From CADEFF01 sp964569315 (lineage in GTDB: Bacteria > Pseudomonadota > Alphaproteobacteria > Dongiales > Dongiaceae): 64,000 nucleotides of DNA. The DNA is taken from assembly GCA_964569315.1 (NCBI GenBank), contig CAZMUZ010000004.1, positions 1 to 64,000 on the forward strand, in the 5' to 3' direction. Below, piece by piece: positions 41,720-51,202 of the stretch. The position numbers and the translations under genes are program-made. A model generated the notes under the pieces. The model was given only the letters and a program-made list of their open reading frames with translations, did no database searches and had not been told where the DNA came from. Position 1 is the first letter of the stretch; the number at the start of each line of letters is the position of its first letter.

Positions 41720-42600
41720 CCGCGCTCCGGAACGGCCGCGACCAGGTCAAGGGTGCGCTGATCGTGCTCGGGGTGGGCGTGATCTGGAGCACCGGCGGGC
41801 TCATTCTGCGCAGCATGGAAAGCGCGACGAGCTGGCAGGTGATGTTCTACCGGTCGATCGGCATGGTGCTCGGGCTTCTCCTCGCGATCGCGATCCGCAA
41901 TCGCGGCAATCTCGTCGATCCGTTCCGGCGCATGGGCTGGAGCGGGTTCCTGGTCGGCGGCGTGCTCACCTGCAGCACCATCTGCTACGTGCTCGCGATC
42001 AACGGTACCACCGTCGCCAACGCGATGTTCGTGATGAGCACGGGGCCCTTCTTCACGGCGCTGCTGGCCTGGATCTTCCTCGGCGAGAAGGTGCGGCCGC
42101 TGACCTGGGCCGCGATCGGCGTGGCCATCCTCGGCATGGGGCTGATGAGCGGCGCCGGGCGGGCGGGGGAGGACTGGCATGGGATGCTTTTCGCCGCCGG
42201 CAACGCGGTCGCCTTCGCGAGCATCGTGGTGCTGACGCGACATTATCGGGACGTCGATATCGTACCGGCCTTCGTGATCGGCGCCGTCCTGCTCGGGATC
42301 ATCACCGCGGCCACGACCGATCTCGGCGTCAGCCTGCATGACGCGCTGCTCGGCATCGGCTTCGGCGCCTTCCACAGCGCGGCAGGGCTGGCGCTCCTCG
42401 CCATCGGCGCGCGCTATGTGACCGCCGCGACCGCGGGCCTGCTCATGCTGTCCGAGCCGATCCTCTCGCCGATCTGGGTCTGGCTTGCGATCGATGAGAC
42501 CCCGACCCTCATGGCGCTGGTCGGCGGGCTCTTCGTGCTCACGGCGGTGACCGGCCAGGCGCTTCACAGCTTCTATGACGAACGGCGTGCGACCGGCTGA
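41716..42600 (+). CDS. EamA-domain (DMT superfamily) transporter, first of a tandem pair
   Basis: A 294-residue exporter with ten predicted membrane helices arranged as two EamA repeats. Visible are GVGVIWSTGGLILRSM, WQVMFYRSIGMVLG, NAMFVMSTGPFFTALLAWIFLGEKV (end of the first repeat) and SEPILSPIWVWLAIDETP (second). Members export amino acids or metabolites. It is 40-50% similar by eye to the next gene, indicating tandem duplication. It overlaps the HAD gene by four bases. Confidence 0.9.
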   Translation: MTALRNGRDQVKGALIVLGVGVIWSTGGLILRSMESATSWQVMFYRSIGMVLGLLLAIAIRNRGNLVDPFRRMGWSGFLVGGVLTCSTICYVLAINGTTVANAMFVMSTGPFFTALLAWIFLGEKVRPLTWAAIGVAILGMGLMSGAGRAGEDWHGMLFAAGNAVAFASIVVLTRHYRDVDIVPAFVIGAVLLGIITAATTDLGVSLHDALLGIGFGAFHSAAGLALLAIGARYVTAATAGLLMLSEPILSPIWVWLAIDETPTLMALVGGLFVLTAVTGQALHSFYDERRATG

Positions 42601-42678
42601 CCCGGGAGCGGCCGCCGCGGATTTGACCCCTGGCGCGGCTCATGCCACCAAGATGACGAGAGGACCGGTGAGGCAGCC

Positions 42679-43578
42679 ATGGCTGAGGCGATGACGGCGG
42701 AGCAGCGGCGATCGCGCGCGATCGGCATCGGCGCCCTCCTGGCGGCCGGGCTCTGCCTCAGCAGCGCCGGCATCATTACCCGCCATGTCGAGGCGGCCGA
42801 CGGCTGGCAGCTCATGTTCTACCGGTCGGTGGGCATGGCGGTCGTGCTGACGGCGATCTTTCTCGTCAAGGAGCGCGGCCGGATCGCGGCGCCCGTGCGT
42901 GCCATGGGCTGGAACGGCGTCGCGATCGCGGTGGTGATGGCGGCCAGCATGGTCGCCTATCTCTTCGCCCTGATGCTGACCAGCGTCGCCAACACGATGT
43001 TCATCGTCAGCGCCGCGCCCTTCTTCGCCGCCCTGCTGGGCTGGGCCTTGCTCGGGGAACGGGTGCGCCCGCTCACCTGGCTCGCGATCGTGGCGGCGCT
43101 TGTCGGGATGGCGGTGATGTTCACCGACGGCTTCCGCTCCGGCAATCCGGCCGGCCTCTTCTCGGCGCTCTTCGCCTGCGTCACCTTCGCGATGATGGTG
43201 GTGATGCTGCGCCGCGCGCGCGGCGTGGACATGCTGCCGGCGTTGATCCTCGCCTCGATCATGTCCGGGATCGCCTGCTTTTTCATGGTGGACGACATTG
43301 CCATCTCGACCAACGACATGGCGCTCGGGCTCCTGATGGGCGCGGTGCAGACCGCCGGCGGCTTCGGCTTCACCATGATCGGAACGCGCCGCGTCCCGGC
43401 CGCCGAAGCCTCGCTGGTGCTGCTCGTCGAGCCGATCCTCTCGCCGCTCTGGGTCTGGATCTTCGTGGCCGAGACGCCCTCGACGATCGCGCTCGTCGGC
43501 GGGCTCATCGTGCTGGCGGCCGTCATGCTGCAGGCAGTGGCGAGCGTCGCCTGGGAGCGCCGCGCGGCGGCCGCGTGA
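42679..43578 (+). CDS. EamA-domain (DMT superfamily) transporter, second of a tandem pair
   Basis: A 299-residue paralog of the preceding gene with the same ten-helix plan: LSSAGIITRHVEAADGWQLMFYRSVGMA, NTMFIVSAAPFFAALLGWALLGERVRPLTW (shown broken by variation) and VEPILSPLWVWIFVAETPS. Substrate unknown. It starts 78 bases after the first copy, so both may share a transcript. It ends 19 bases before the RlmM-like gene. Confidence 0.9.
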   Translation: MAEAMTAEQRRSRAIGIGALLAAGLCLSSAGIITRHVEAADGWQLMFYRSVGMAVVLTAIFLVKERGRIAAPVRAMGWNGVAIAVVMAASMVAYLFALMLTSVANTMFIVSAAPFFAALLGWALLGERVRPLTWLAIVAALVGMAVMFTDGFRSGNPAGLFSALFACVTFAMMVVMLRRARGVDMLPALILASIMSGIACFFMVDDIAISTNDMALGLLMGAVQTAGGFGFTMIGTRRVPAAEASLVLLVEPILSPLWVWIFVAETPSTIALVGGLIVLAAVMLQAVASVAWERRAAAA

Positions 43579-43597
43579 GCGGCGGAACGGACCGGGC

Positions 43598-44569
43598 GTG
43601 AGCCGCGAGGGGGAAGAGGCGGAAGCGCTGCCGCGCCCGCTCGGCCAGACCGGCTATCTCGCGGCGGCCGGCTTCGAGGCCGAGCTCCGCGAGGAGCTGG
43701 GCGACATCGCCGCCGAACATGGCCGGCTGTTCCTCGCGGACGGCCCGCCGCGCCCGGCTGCCTGGGCGCAGAACCTCTGGCTCGATCCGGTGGAGCTCGC
43801 GGTGCCTTCGATCGCCGCTGCGGCGCGGGGCTTGCGCGGGCTGCAGCGAAACTGGGCGCTCTATGACTTCACGCTGCATCGTCGCGCCCGGCTCATTGCC
43901 GGGAAGCTGCCGCATGTGAGCGCGAAGCCGCTGGTTTTTCCGGCGGCGGCGCCCATGGCGCCGCTCGGCGGCTGGACCCTGGCGGCGCCGGACCGGCTCA
44001 TCGCCGCGCCCGCCACCACGAGCCCGTTCCCCAATGGCGAGATCGCCTTCGTCGAGGACCGGCAGGCGCCGCCGAACCGCGCCTATCTCAAGCTCTGGGA
44101 GGCGCTGACGCTGCTCGGGCGGCGGCCGGGGCCCGGCGAGCGCTGCCTCGATCTCGGCGCCAGCCCTGGCGGCTGGAGCTGGGTGCTGGCGACGCTCGGC
44201 GCCCGGGTCATCGCCGTCGACAAGGCGCCGCTCGATCCGCGCATCTTCGCCATGGCCGGGGTCGAATGGCGGCAAGGCAGCGCCTTCGCGCTCGACCCGG
44301 CCGAGATCGGGCCGGTCGACTGGCTCTTCAGCGACGTCGTCTGCTATCCGGCGCGGCTATTGACCCTGGTCGAACGCTGGCTCGCGGCCGGCACGGTCCG
44401 GAACTTCGTCTGCACCCTCAAGTTCCAGGGCCCGACCGACCATGCGACGGCGAAGCGATTCGCCGCGATCCCCGGCTCGCGTCTCGCGCATCTCTTCCAT
44501 AACAAGCACGAGCTCACCTGGATGAAGCTCACGGGGATGAAGCTGGCGGGCCCGAGCGGCGCTATCTGA
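43598..44569 (+). CDS. RlmM/FtsJ-like SAM-dependent RNA methyltransferase
   Basis: A 323-residue protein with an RrmJ-fold catalytic domain in the C-terminal half: motif I CLDLGASPGGWSWVLATLG near 190, VIAVDKAPLD, DWLFSDVVCYP and the Lys of FVCTLKFQGPTD complete the K-D-K-type pattern. The N-terminal half resembles the THUMP-like part of RlmM, which 2'-O-methylates C2498 of 23S rRNA. Alphaproteobacterial members are shorter than the E. coli protein, so the target is inferred. Start is GTG at 43598. The last eight bases overlap the convergent hydrolase gene. Confidence 0.78.
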   Translation: MSREGEEAEALPRPLGQTGYLAAAGFEAELREELGDIAAEHGRLFLADGPPRPAAWAQNLWLDPVELAVPSIAAAARGLRGLQRNWALYDFTLHRRARLIAGKLPHVSAKPLVFPAAAPMAPLGGWTLAAPDRLIAAPATTSPFPNGEIAFVEDRQAPPNRAYLKLWEALTLLGRRPGPGERCLDLGASPGGWSWVLATLGARVIAVDKAPLDPRIFAMAGVEWRQGSAFALDPAEIGPVDWLFSDVVCYPARLLTLVERWLAAGTVRNFVCTLKFQGPTDHATAKRFAAIPGSRLAHLFHNKHELTWMKLTGMKLAGPSGAI

Positions 44570-45419
44570 GCCAGCCTCGGACCTTGCCGAAGAGCGTGCT
44601 CTTCGCGTCGGCAAGGCGGTTCACATAGTCGAAATGATCGACCTCCGGCTCCGCAAAGCGCTCGACGCGGACGCCATGCCGCTTCCAGCTCTCGACGAAC
44701 CGGTCGGTCTGCCGATGGAACTGCTCTGTCTCGCCTCCGCCGAGCGTGGCGAGGACGGGCGCCAGGGTCGCGGGCTTCTTGAAGAGCGGGCTGTAGTCGC
44801 GCGCGGTCGCGGCGTCGAGCCCGACCGCCTCGTTGATCTCGGTTTCGCGCAGCGGATCGAGGTCGTAGAGCCCGCTCATCGGGATGCCCGACTTGAGCAG
44901 GTCGCGCGGCAGGTCGCTGCCGATCGCCGGCCAGTCGGTCGCGAGCCCCATCGCCGTCAGGTGCCCGCCGGCGGAGTGGCCGCCGAGATTGAAGCGCTCC
45001 GGCGCGAGGCCGAGCGACGCCGCGTTGCGCCAGAGCCAGACGATCGCCGTGCGGATCTGCGCCGTGATGACCGGGATGCTGCCGTTCGGACAGAGATTGT
45101 AGTTGATGAAGGCGATATCGACGCCGTTCGCGAGGAAGGGCGCCGCCACGAAGCTATAGGCCGACTTGTCGCCGCGCTGCCAGTAACCGCCATGGATATA
45201 GGCCAGCAGCGGCGCGCCCTTCCGGCCGGCGCCGAAGAGGTCGATCCGCTCGCGCGGCGCAGGCCCATAGGCGAGGTCGAGACGCCCGCCCGCCTGGTCG
45301 CGGAAGGCGGCGCTCCGCGCCGCCCAGTCCTTGCCGATCTGCTCGAAATCGGGCCGGTTCTTGCGGACGTTATATTCCCGCTCGAGCGTCGCGCGATCGA
45401 GCGCCGGATCCTTCGCCAT
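44562..45419 (-). CDS. Alpha/beta hydrolase, kynurenine-formamidase-like
   Basis: A 285-residue alpha/beta hydrolase of the bacterial arylformamidase-like group: oxyanion motif YIHGGYWQRGDKSAY, nucleophile elbow GGHSAGGHL near 150, and the C-terminal EVDHFDYVNRL with the catalytic His. The enzyme may cleave an N-formyl amide or carboxylester. It is the last of the minus-strand genes after LLM and EthD, 20 bases after the LLM stop, which suggests that it processes a product of that oxidoreductase (inference). ATG at 45419 has GGGGGAAA upstream. Confidence 0.82.
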   Translation of the reverse strand: MAKDPALDRATLEREYNVRKNRPDFEQIGKDWAARSAAFRDQAGGRLDLAYGPAPRERIDLFGAGRKGAPLLAYIHGGYWQRGDKSAYSFVAAPFLANGVDIAFINYNLCPNGSIPVITAQIRTAIVWLWRNAASLGLAPERFNLGGHSAGGHLTAMGLATDWPAIGSDLPRDLLKSGIPMSGLYDLDPLRETEINEAVGLDAATARDYSPLFKKPATLAPVLATLGGGETEQFHRQTDRFVESWKRHGVRVERFAEPEVDHFDYVNRLADAKSTLFGKVRGWLR

Positions 45420-45439
45420 GCCGTTTCCCCCGGATTCCG

Positions 45440-46519
45440 TCAGCCTGTCGAGACAGCGCGCGGCAGGGCCGGCGCCCGACCGGTCGCCTTGCGGAAGGGC
45501 GCCATCACCTCTTCCGCGAAGAGCTGCATCGAGTCGATGTTCCGCGCCGTCTCGAGCCCGAAATCGAACCAGCACATGAACTGATCGACGCCGAGCTCGT
45601 GATAGCGATGGAGCTTCTCCAGGCATTGCTGCGGCGTGCCGGCGATCATGCGGTCGAAGGTTTCCTCGAAGCTCGGTTCGTCCGGCAGCGGATCCGGCAC
45701 CACATAGCCGCGATCGTCGGCGGCGATGTTCTGCCCGCGGATGCGCTGGCTGAGGCGGTGATTGACCAGCATGGTCTCGACCGATTCCCGCGCCTTCTTC
45801 TCTGTTTCCGCCACATGGACCGGCCGCATCAGCGAGAATTGCTGCACGCCTTTCTCGTTGCCGGCGGCCTCGCGCGCCTGATGGAACTTCGCGACGATCT
45901 CCTCGACGAAGCTCATCGGCCTGAGGAAGGGCCAGGTCGCGACGTGATAGCCGCGCTTCGCAGCGAACTCGATCGCGGGCGGCGTCATGGCGGCATACCA
46001 GATCGGCGGGTGCGGCTTCTGCACGAGCCGCGGCCAGACGAAGGTCGTCTCGAACTGGAAGAACTTGCCCTGATAGGCGACGCCCCGATCCGGATGGCGC
46101 CAGATCGTCTCGATCACGTCGAGGCATTCATGGAACCGGTCATAGGCGCTGTCCCACGGGATCCCGAGCCGGCGGAATTCGTACTCGTAGGCGCCGCGGC
46201 CGACGCCGAGCTGCAGCCGGCCGCCGATGAGGGCGTCGGCCTGCGCGATCTCGCCCGCCGCCACCAGCGGATGGCGATAGACGAGCAGGTTCACCATCTG
46301 GCCGAGCGGGGCCTTCACATGATGGGCGTAATGCACGAGCAGCAGCAGCCCGTTCGGCGCCTGCATGTACTGGATGAGATGGTGCTCCGGCACCCAGATG
46401 CAGTTGAAACCGCAGCGGTCGGCGGTCTTCGCCTCGGCCAGCTTGTCCTCGTAGAGATCTCCCCGGTATCGCTCGTGCGGGAAGAGCCGCTGATGCGAGA
46501 TGAAGATCGAGAAATCCAT
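45440..46519 (-). CDS. LLM class flavin-dependent oxidoreductase (bacterial luciferase-like)
   Basis: A 359-residue TIM-barrel flavoprotein of the luciferase-like monooxygenase family. It starts with MDFSIFISHQ, has EAKTADRCGFNCIWVPEHH, NLLVYRHPLVAAGEIAQADAL, GGRLQLGVGRGAYEYEF and the C-terminal IAGTPQQCLEKLHRYHELGVDQFMCWF (normal variation omitted). It uses reduced FMN or F420 to oxygenate an organic substrate. Between an EthD-type gene and a hydrolase gene, downstream of an ABC importer, it probably works in catabolism of the imported compound. Spacing to both neighbours is 20-30 bases. Confidence 0.9.
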   Translation of the reverse strand: MDFSIFISHQRLFPHERYRGDLYEDKLAEAKTADRCGFNCIWVPEHHLIQYMQAPNGLLLLVHYAHHVKAPLGQMVNLLVYRHPLVAAGEIAQADALIGGRLQLGVGRGAYEYEFRRLGIPWDSAYDRFHECLDVIETIWRHPDRGVAYQGKFFQFETTFVWPRLVQKPHPPIWYAAMTPPAIEFAAKRGYHVATWPFLRPMSFVEEIVAKFHQAREAAGNEKGVQQFSLMRPVHVAETEKKARESVETMLVNHRLSQRIRGQNIAADDRGYVVPDPLPDEPSFEETFDRMIAGTPQQCLEKLHRYHELGVDQFMCWFDFGLETARNIDSMQLFAEEVMAPFRKATGRAPALPRAVSTG

Positions 46520-46549
46520 CGCGGCGCTTTCCCTCTCGCGAGAACTCGC

Positions 46550-46855
46550 TCAAATCGCTTCGTTGTCGAAGACGAGAATCCGCACCCCGTCGGCGAAATT
46601 CTTGAGATCGTCGGTCGCCGCCTTGCATTGCGGCGAGTCGAGCGCGGCCTGCAGGACCTTCATCGAGGGGAAGCTGAGCGTCGCGACGAGATGGAAATGC
46701 CCGGCGCCGGGATCGCCCGTGATGGGGCCGCGGCTCACCTCATAGCGCTGCAACCCGGGGATCCGCTTCGCCAGCGGCACGTGGGTCGAGAAGTAGTGCC
46801 GGTCGAACTTCGCCTTGTCGGCCGGTTGCTCGTAGATCACCAGAACCTGCGCCAT
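46550..46855 (-). CDS. EthD family protein
   Basis: A 101-residue ferredoxin-like-fold protein of the EthD family (PF07110): it starts MAQVLVIYEQPADKAKFDRHY, then STHVPLAKRIPGLQRYEVSRG and FSSMKVLQAAL-type blocks. EthD is needed for ethyl tert-butyl ether degradation in Rhodococcus, and related proteins accompany oxygenases or cyclise small molecules. It is 30 bases upstream of the LLM gene. The start ATG at 46855 is chosen over longer readings with no coding character. Confidence 0.85.
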   Translation of the reverse strand: MAQVLVIYEQPADKAKFDRHYFSTHVPLAKRIPGLQRYEVSRGPITGDPGAGHFHLVATLSFPSMKVLQAALDSPQCKAATDDLKNFADGVRILVFDNEAI

Positions 46856-46992
46856 GCCCGCCGCCCCCGCTACTGGCGTCCGTCTTCCGGTGATGCATGA
46901 CGGATCCGCAAGGCGGACATTGCAGGGCAAGAAGGGCGCGGCGGCAACGGATATTTGCCGGGGGCGCGGCTATCCCCGTCCTGTCCCCGGCG

Positions 46993-47802
46993 TCAGGTCG
47001 CGCCGCCGCGGGCGCGCCTTACCAGCAGGATGAGGCCGTATCCGCCCAGCAGCAGGATCGCGGCGCCGAGCGTCGAAACCGTGCCGAGCACCGGCACGCG
47101 GGGGGTGTAGCCGGCCACCATCTTCGCATACATCCATTCCGGCACGGTCTGGTCGGCGCCGGTGGTAAAGAGCGAGAGCGGGAAATTCCCCCAGGAGAGC
47201 AGGAAGGCGAAGAGCGCGCCCGAGAAAAGCCCCGGCCAGAGCACCGGCAGGGTCACTTCCTTCAGCACCTGCCAGCGGGTGGCGCCGAGATCGGAGGCCG
47301 CTTCCTCGAGCGCCGGGTCGAAGCCATAGACCTGGATCGAGATCACCAGGGTCGCGACCGGCACCACCCAGATCAGATGGGCGAAGACGGCGGTCTGCCA
47401 GGAGGTCTCGATGCCGAGCGCGGTGAACCAGAGCAGCAGCGCCAGGCCCAGCACGGATTGCGGGAAGAAGATCGGCAGCAGCACGAGCTTCTGGTAGATC
47501 GAGCGGCCTTTCCAGTCGTAGCGCGCGAAGGCGAGCGCGCCGAAGAAGGCGATCACCACGGAGATCGCGGTGACGATGAGCGCGATCGTGGCCGAGGTCG
47601 AGAGCAGGGTGCGGATCTCCGATTCCGCGAAGGTCTTGCCCCACCAGTCGAGGCCCCATTTGGCGATGGGGAAATTGAAATAGCGGCTGGTGCCGAGCGA
47701 GGCGAGGAGGCCGCTGATCGAGGGTATGTAAAGGAACAGCACGACCGCCGCCGTCCAGGCGACGATGAGGGCGTTGCTCCAGCGCGGACCGGTGGCACCC
47801 AT
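46993..47802 (-). CDS. ABC transporter permease, PotC-like
   Basis: A 269-residue inner-membrane permease with six predicted helices. The cytoplasmic EAA loop, which docks on the ATPase, reads EEAASDLGATRWQVLKEVTLPVLWPG. It belongs to the PotC/PotI group of spermidine/putrescine-type importers. ATG at 47802 shares a base with the stop of the PotB-like gene (TGATG). The 137 bases after it precede the EthD gene. Confidence 0.9.
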   Translation of the reverse strand: MGATGPRWSNALIVAWTAAVVLFLYIPSISGLLASLGTSRYFNFPIAKWGLDWWGKTFAESEIRTLLSTSATIALIVTAISVVIAFFGALAFARYDWKGRSIYQKLVLLPIFFPQSVLGLALLLWFTALGIETSWQTAVFAHLIWVVPVATLVISIQVYGFDPALEEAASDLGATRWQVLKEVTLPVLWPGLFSGALFAFLLSWGNFPLSLFTTGADQTVPEWMYAKMVAGYTPRVPVLGTVSTLGAAILLLGGYGLILLVRRARGGAT

Positions 47803-48701
47803 CAGCGCCGCCCCAGGATGCGGTCGAGGTCGAGCCGACCCAGCACCAGCAGCACGAGCCCGCCTACCACCAGCGTGAGCAGCACGGCGAGCGCCGCGCC
47901 GAGCGGCCAGTTCTGCGCGTAGGTGAAGGCGATTTCGATGTCGTGCGAGATCGGGATCACCGATTGCCCGCCCAGCACCTTGGCCTCCGCGATGGCGCCG
48001 ACCGCGAGCACGAAGGTGAGCAGCGCGCCGATCACGATGCCCGGCATGGCGAGCGGCAACTCGACCTCGGCGAAGACCTGCCAGCGGGAGGCGCCGAGGT
48101 CGCGCGCCGCCTCGGTCGTCTCGCGCGGCACCATCGAGAGCCCGAGCATCATCGGGAACAGCATGAAGGGCAGATAGACATAGACCATGCCGAACACGAT
48201 CATGCCGGGCGTGAAGAGCGCGCTCTCGGCCTCGATGCCGAACAGCGCCTTCAGCGAGCCGAGCAGCACCCCGCCCTTGATGAGGAAGAGGATCCAGCCA
48301 TAGAGCCGGACGTTCTCCGAGACGAAGAGCGGCAGGACCATCAGCAGGGTGACGAGGTTCGACCAGCGCCCGAAGAGCTTGGAAAGCCCGTAGGCCACCG
48401 GGTAGCAGACGAGGGCGAGGATCGCGACGGTCGCGGTCGCCATGCCGAGCGACCAGAGGAAGGAGCCGTAATAGGTCTCGGCGACGATGGTGCGGTAGTT
48501 CTCGAGCGTCGGCAGATGCCAGATGTCGAAGGTGCGGGGCGGCGCGAAGCTGTAGCTCAGGATCGCCAGCAGCGGTGCTGCGAACCCCACCAGCAGCAGG
48601 AGCAGGATCGGGATCGCATGGCGCGGGCCGGGCCGCCACAGCGCCGCGAGCATGCCGCGCCGCGCCGGCTCCGTGGCGCTATGCTCGGCGAGCGCGGCCA
48701 T
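47802..48701 (-). CDS. ABC transporter permease, PotB-like
   Basis: A 299-residue permease with six predicted helices and EAA loop TEAARDLGASRWQVFAEVELPLAMPG. Typical of PotB/PotH: LLVGFAAPLLAILSYSF at the first helix, VCYPVAYGLSKL, and LPLFVSENVRLYGW. ATG at 48701 overlaps the ATPase stop (TGATG). It partners with the PotC-like gene. Confidence 0.9.
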   Translation of the reverse strand: MAALAEHSATEPARRGMLAALWRPGPRHAIPILLLLLVGFAAPLLAILSYSFAPPRTFDIWHLPTLENYRTIVAETYYGSFLWSLGMATATVAILALVCYPVAYGLSKLFGRWSNLVTLLMVLPLFVSENVRLYGWILFLIKGGVLLGSLKALFGIEAESALFTPGMIVFGMVYVYLPFMLFPMMLGLSMVPRETTEAARDLGASRWQVFAEVELPLAMPGIVIGALLTFVLAVGAIAEAKVLGGQSVIPISHDIEIAFTYAQNWPLGAALAVLLTLVVGGLVLLVLGRLDLDRILGRR

Positions 48702-49768
48702 CAGTCGCCGACCAGGATGCTGTCGCGCGCGTCCCAGCCGATCAGCACTTCCTGGTCGAGGCGGCCGGCGAAGGGCTGCTGGCGCAGGCGCTCGAGCACG
48801 AACACATGCTCGCCGACCCGGACCTGATACTGGATCCGCGATCCCAGCGCATATTCGTTGTAAAGCCGGCCGACGAGATGGTTCTCGGCCTCGCCGGCGG
48901 CGCCGAGGAAGCGCATGAATTCCGGCCGCACCACGAGATGCCCGTGCTCGAAGCCCGCCGGCAGGACGGGCGCGCTGAACTCGCCGGCCGGCGCTGCGGC
49001 CGAGACGCGGCCGTTGGCGCCGCGCCGCACCTCGATCAGGTTCACCTCGCCCATGAATTCCGAAACGAACTTGTCGCGCGGGGTCGTATAGATCTGGTGC
49101 GGCGTGCCGACCTGGACCAGGCGGCCGCCGCGCATCACCCCGATCCGGTCGCTCATCACCATCGCCTCCTCGAGGCTGTGGGTGATGTACATGAAGGTCT
49201 TGCCGGTTTCGCGGTGAATGTCCTTCAGCTCCTTCTCGAGCGTCTTGCGGAGCTTGTAGTCGATCGCCGAAAGCGGTTCGTCGAAGAAGAGGATCTGCGG
49301 GTCGTAGGCGAGCGCGCGGGCGAGCGCCACGCGCTGCCGCTCGCCGCCGGAGCATTTGGTGACGCTCTTGGCGTAATAGTCCTCCGGCAGGCGGAGCTGG
49401 CGCATCAGGAAGAGCGCCCGTGCGCGGCGCTCTTCCGGCGAGACGCCGCGGATCTTGAGCGCGAACTCGATGTTCTGCCCGACCGAACGGTGCGGAAAGA
49501 GCGCCAGCGACTGGAAGACCATGCAGGTCGGGCGCCGGTTCGCCGGCACGTCGTTGATCCGACGGCCCTTCAGCAGGATATCGCCCGCGCTCGGGCTTTC
49601 CATCCCGGCCAGCATCCGCAGCAGCGTCGTCTTGCCGCTGCCGGATGGGCCGACGATGGTGAAAAACTCGCCCTCCGCCACATCCAGATCGATGTGATCG
49701 ACGGCCGTCAATGCGCCGAACTGCTTGGTGACCTGGCGCAGCTGGAGAATCGACGGCCGTTCAACCAT
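48701..49768 (-). CDS. ABC transporter ATP-binding protein, PotA-like
   Basis: A 355-residue ATPase. Walker A is GPSGSGKTT (residues about 40-48), the Q-loop VFQSLALFPH, the signature KCSGGERQRVALARAL (Cys in place of the usual Leu before SGG), Walker B ILFFDEPLSAID and the switch His in YITHSLEEAM. A C-terminal TOBE-type domain spans about 280-350. The downstream permeases and the upstream binding protein complete a Pot-type importer; substrate may be a polyamine or similar cation. Confidence 0.93.
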   Translation of the reverse strand: MVERPSILQLRQVTKQFGALTAVDHIDLDVAEGEFFTIVGPSGSGKTTLLRMLAGMESPSAGDILLKGRRINDVPANRRPTCMVFQSLALFPHRSVGQNIEFALKIRGVSPEERRARALFLMRQLRLPEDYYAKSVTKCSGGERQRVALARALAYDPQILFFDEPLSAIDYKLRKTLEKELKDIHRETGKTFMYITHSLEEAMVMSDRIGVMRGGRLVQVGTPHQIYTTPRDKFVSEFMGEVNLIEVRRGANGRVSAAAPAGEFSAPVLPAGFEHGHLVVRPEFMRFLGAAGEAENHLVGRLYNEYALGSRIQYQVRVGEHVFVLERLRQQPFAGRLDQEVLIGWDARDSILVGD

Positions 49769-49811
49769 GGCGGCGGCGCGGTACCTCCGAAATCAATCCG
49801 TCTTTGGCCGC

Positions 49812-50972
49812 TCAGCCGCCCGATGCGGCGCGCTTCGCGGCGGACATGATGTCCAGCAGATTGTCGTAATCCGGCACGATGTCGTACTCGGCCGAGCGCG
49901 CCATCTCTTCCTCGAGGCTGTCCCACTGGATCGCGTCGAGCTCTTCCTTGGTGAAGAGGTTGAAGCACTCGGGATTGCCCATCTGGGCGACCGGATTGAA
50001 GGTGCCTTCGGCGAAGGCGACCGTGTGGGCGACTTCGGGATGCTGGACATATTCGAGGAAGTCGGCCGCCAGCGGCGAGAGCTGCGGATTGTTCACGGTC
50101 GAGGTGATCTCGATCCAGGCGACGCCGCCCTTGCCGCCCGGCAGCGGTCCCTTCTTCGGCGTGATGCCGCGGATGCTGGTGGCGCCGTCGGCGCGCGCGG
50201 GCGAGGCGGAGTAGGTGCCGCCGGTCATGTGGAAGTCGATCTCGCCCGAGACGAAGGCCTGGTTCATCGTCGCGATGTCGCCGACCAGCTTCGCGCCCTT
50301 GAAGACGCGGTTCGCCGTCTCGGTGAATTTCGCCACTTCCTCCGGCGTATGGTCGCGGAAGGGGTCGAAGCCGGCGATGAGGCAGATGTTGAAGACGTTC
50401 CAGTCGTCGGATTCGAGCACGCCGTATTTACCGGCGTTGGCGGGATCGTTCCACAGGTCCCAGCCCTGATCCTCCGCGGTCGCGCGGCTGATCTTGTCGG
50501 TGTTGACGACGAAGCTGTAGGGACCGAAGCGCTGCGCCATGCCGAGCAGCTCCTTGCCCGCGTCGTCCATCGCCCATTTGTAGGGCGCCTTGAAGGCCGG
50601 CATCATCGTGTCGAAATAGGCCTCGAAGCGCGGCCGGTTCAGGGGAACGATCAACCCCTCCGGATACATGATCTTGCGCGCCCAGGGATTGTTGACGTTG
50701 ATCAGATCCCAGACATTGGTCTCGCCGGCGCGCAGCCGGTTGATCATGGTCGGATCGTTGGTCAGCGATTCCGCCTTGATGGTGGCGCTGCGCTCGTTGC
50801 GGAACGGGTCGAGCACCGCCGCTGAGTTGTAGCCCTCCCAGCAGAGGATGTTCATCTCGGTCTCGCGCGCGGCTTCGGCACGCCGGCCGAGCAGGGCGCC
50901 GCCGGCAACGAGCGCCGCGCCGGCGCCGGCCGTCTGCAGGAACTGACGCCGCGAAGTAGGAGCGAATCTCAT
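49812..50972 (-). CDS. Periplasmic substrate-binding protein of the PotD/PotF family (Tat signal)
   Basis: A 386-residue binding protein. The N-terminus MRFAPTSRRQFLQTAG carries a twin-arginine motif and a hydrophobic helix (AGAALVAGGALLG), so it is exported folded. The mature part starts MNILCWEGYNS, the typical opening of PotD/PotF, and includes LINVNNPWARKIMYPEGLI and TPKKGPLPGGKGGVAWIEIT. The ligand is not certain; the acidic residues that bind putrescine were not mapped. ATG at 50972 has AGGGAGA upstream. It heads the transporter operon 50972 to 46993. Confidence 0.9.
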   Translation of the reverse strand: MRFAPTSRRQFLQTAGAGAALVAGGALLGRRAEAARETEMNILCWEGYNSAAVLDPFRNERSATIKAESLTNDPTMINRLRAGETNVWDLINVNNPWARKIMYPEGLIVPLNRPRFEAYFDTMMPAFKAPYKWAMDDAGKELLGMAQRFGPYSFVVNTDKISRATAEDQGWDLWNDPANAGKYGVLESDDWNVFNICLIAGFDPFRDHTPEEVAKFTETANRVFKGAKLVGDIATMNQAFVSGEIDFHMTGGTYSASPARADGATSIRGITPKKGPLPGGKGGVAWIEITSTVNNPQLSPLAADFLEYVQHPEVAHTVAFAEGTFNPVAQMGNPECFNLFTKEELDAIQWDSLEEEMARSAEYDIVPDYDNLLDIMSAAKRAASGG

Positions 50973-51202
50973 GGTCGTATCTCCCTGTAGCGCCGCCGGT
51001 AGGCCCGGTCGGCATTGTCTTTGTCGTTGAACCGCCGGTGGGCGCGGCACCGGGCTTTCACGGGCATTGCGCCACAATTTGCGGTCGAGGTCGAGAGGCT
51101 AGCCGGCACGGGAAATTTTCACAATCGAAAATGAAAGCCCGGCGGATGCGCGGAATAGAAAACGTTCCGCCGCCGGACTCCCGCGCCGGGAAAGGCTTTG
51201 GG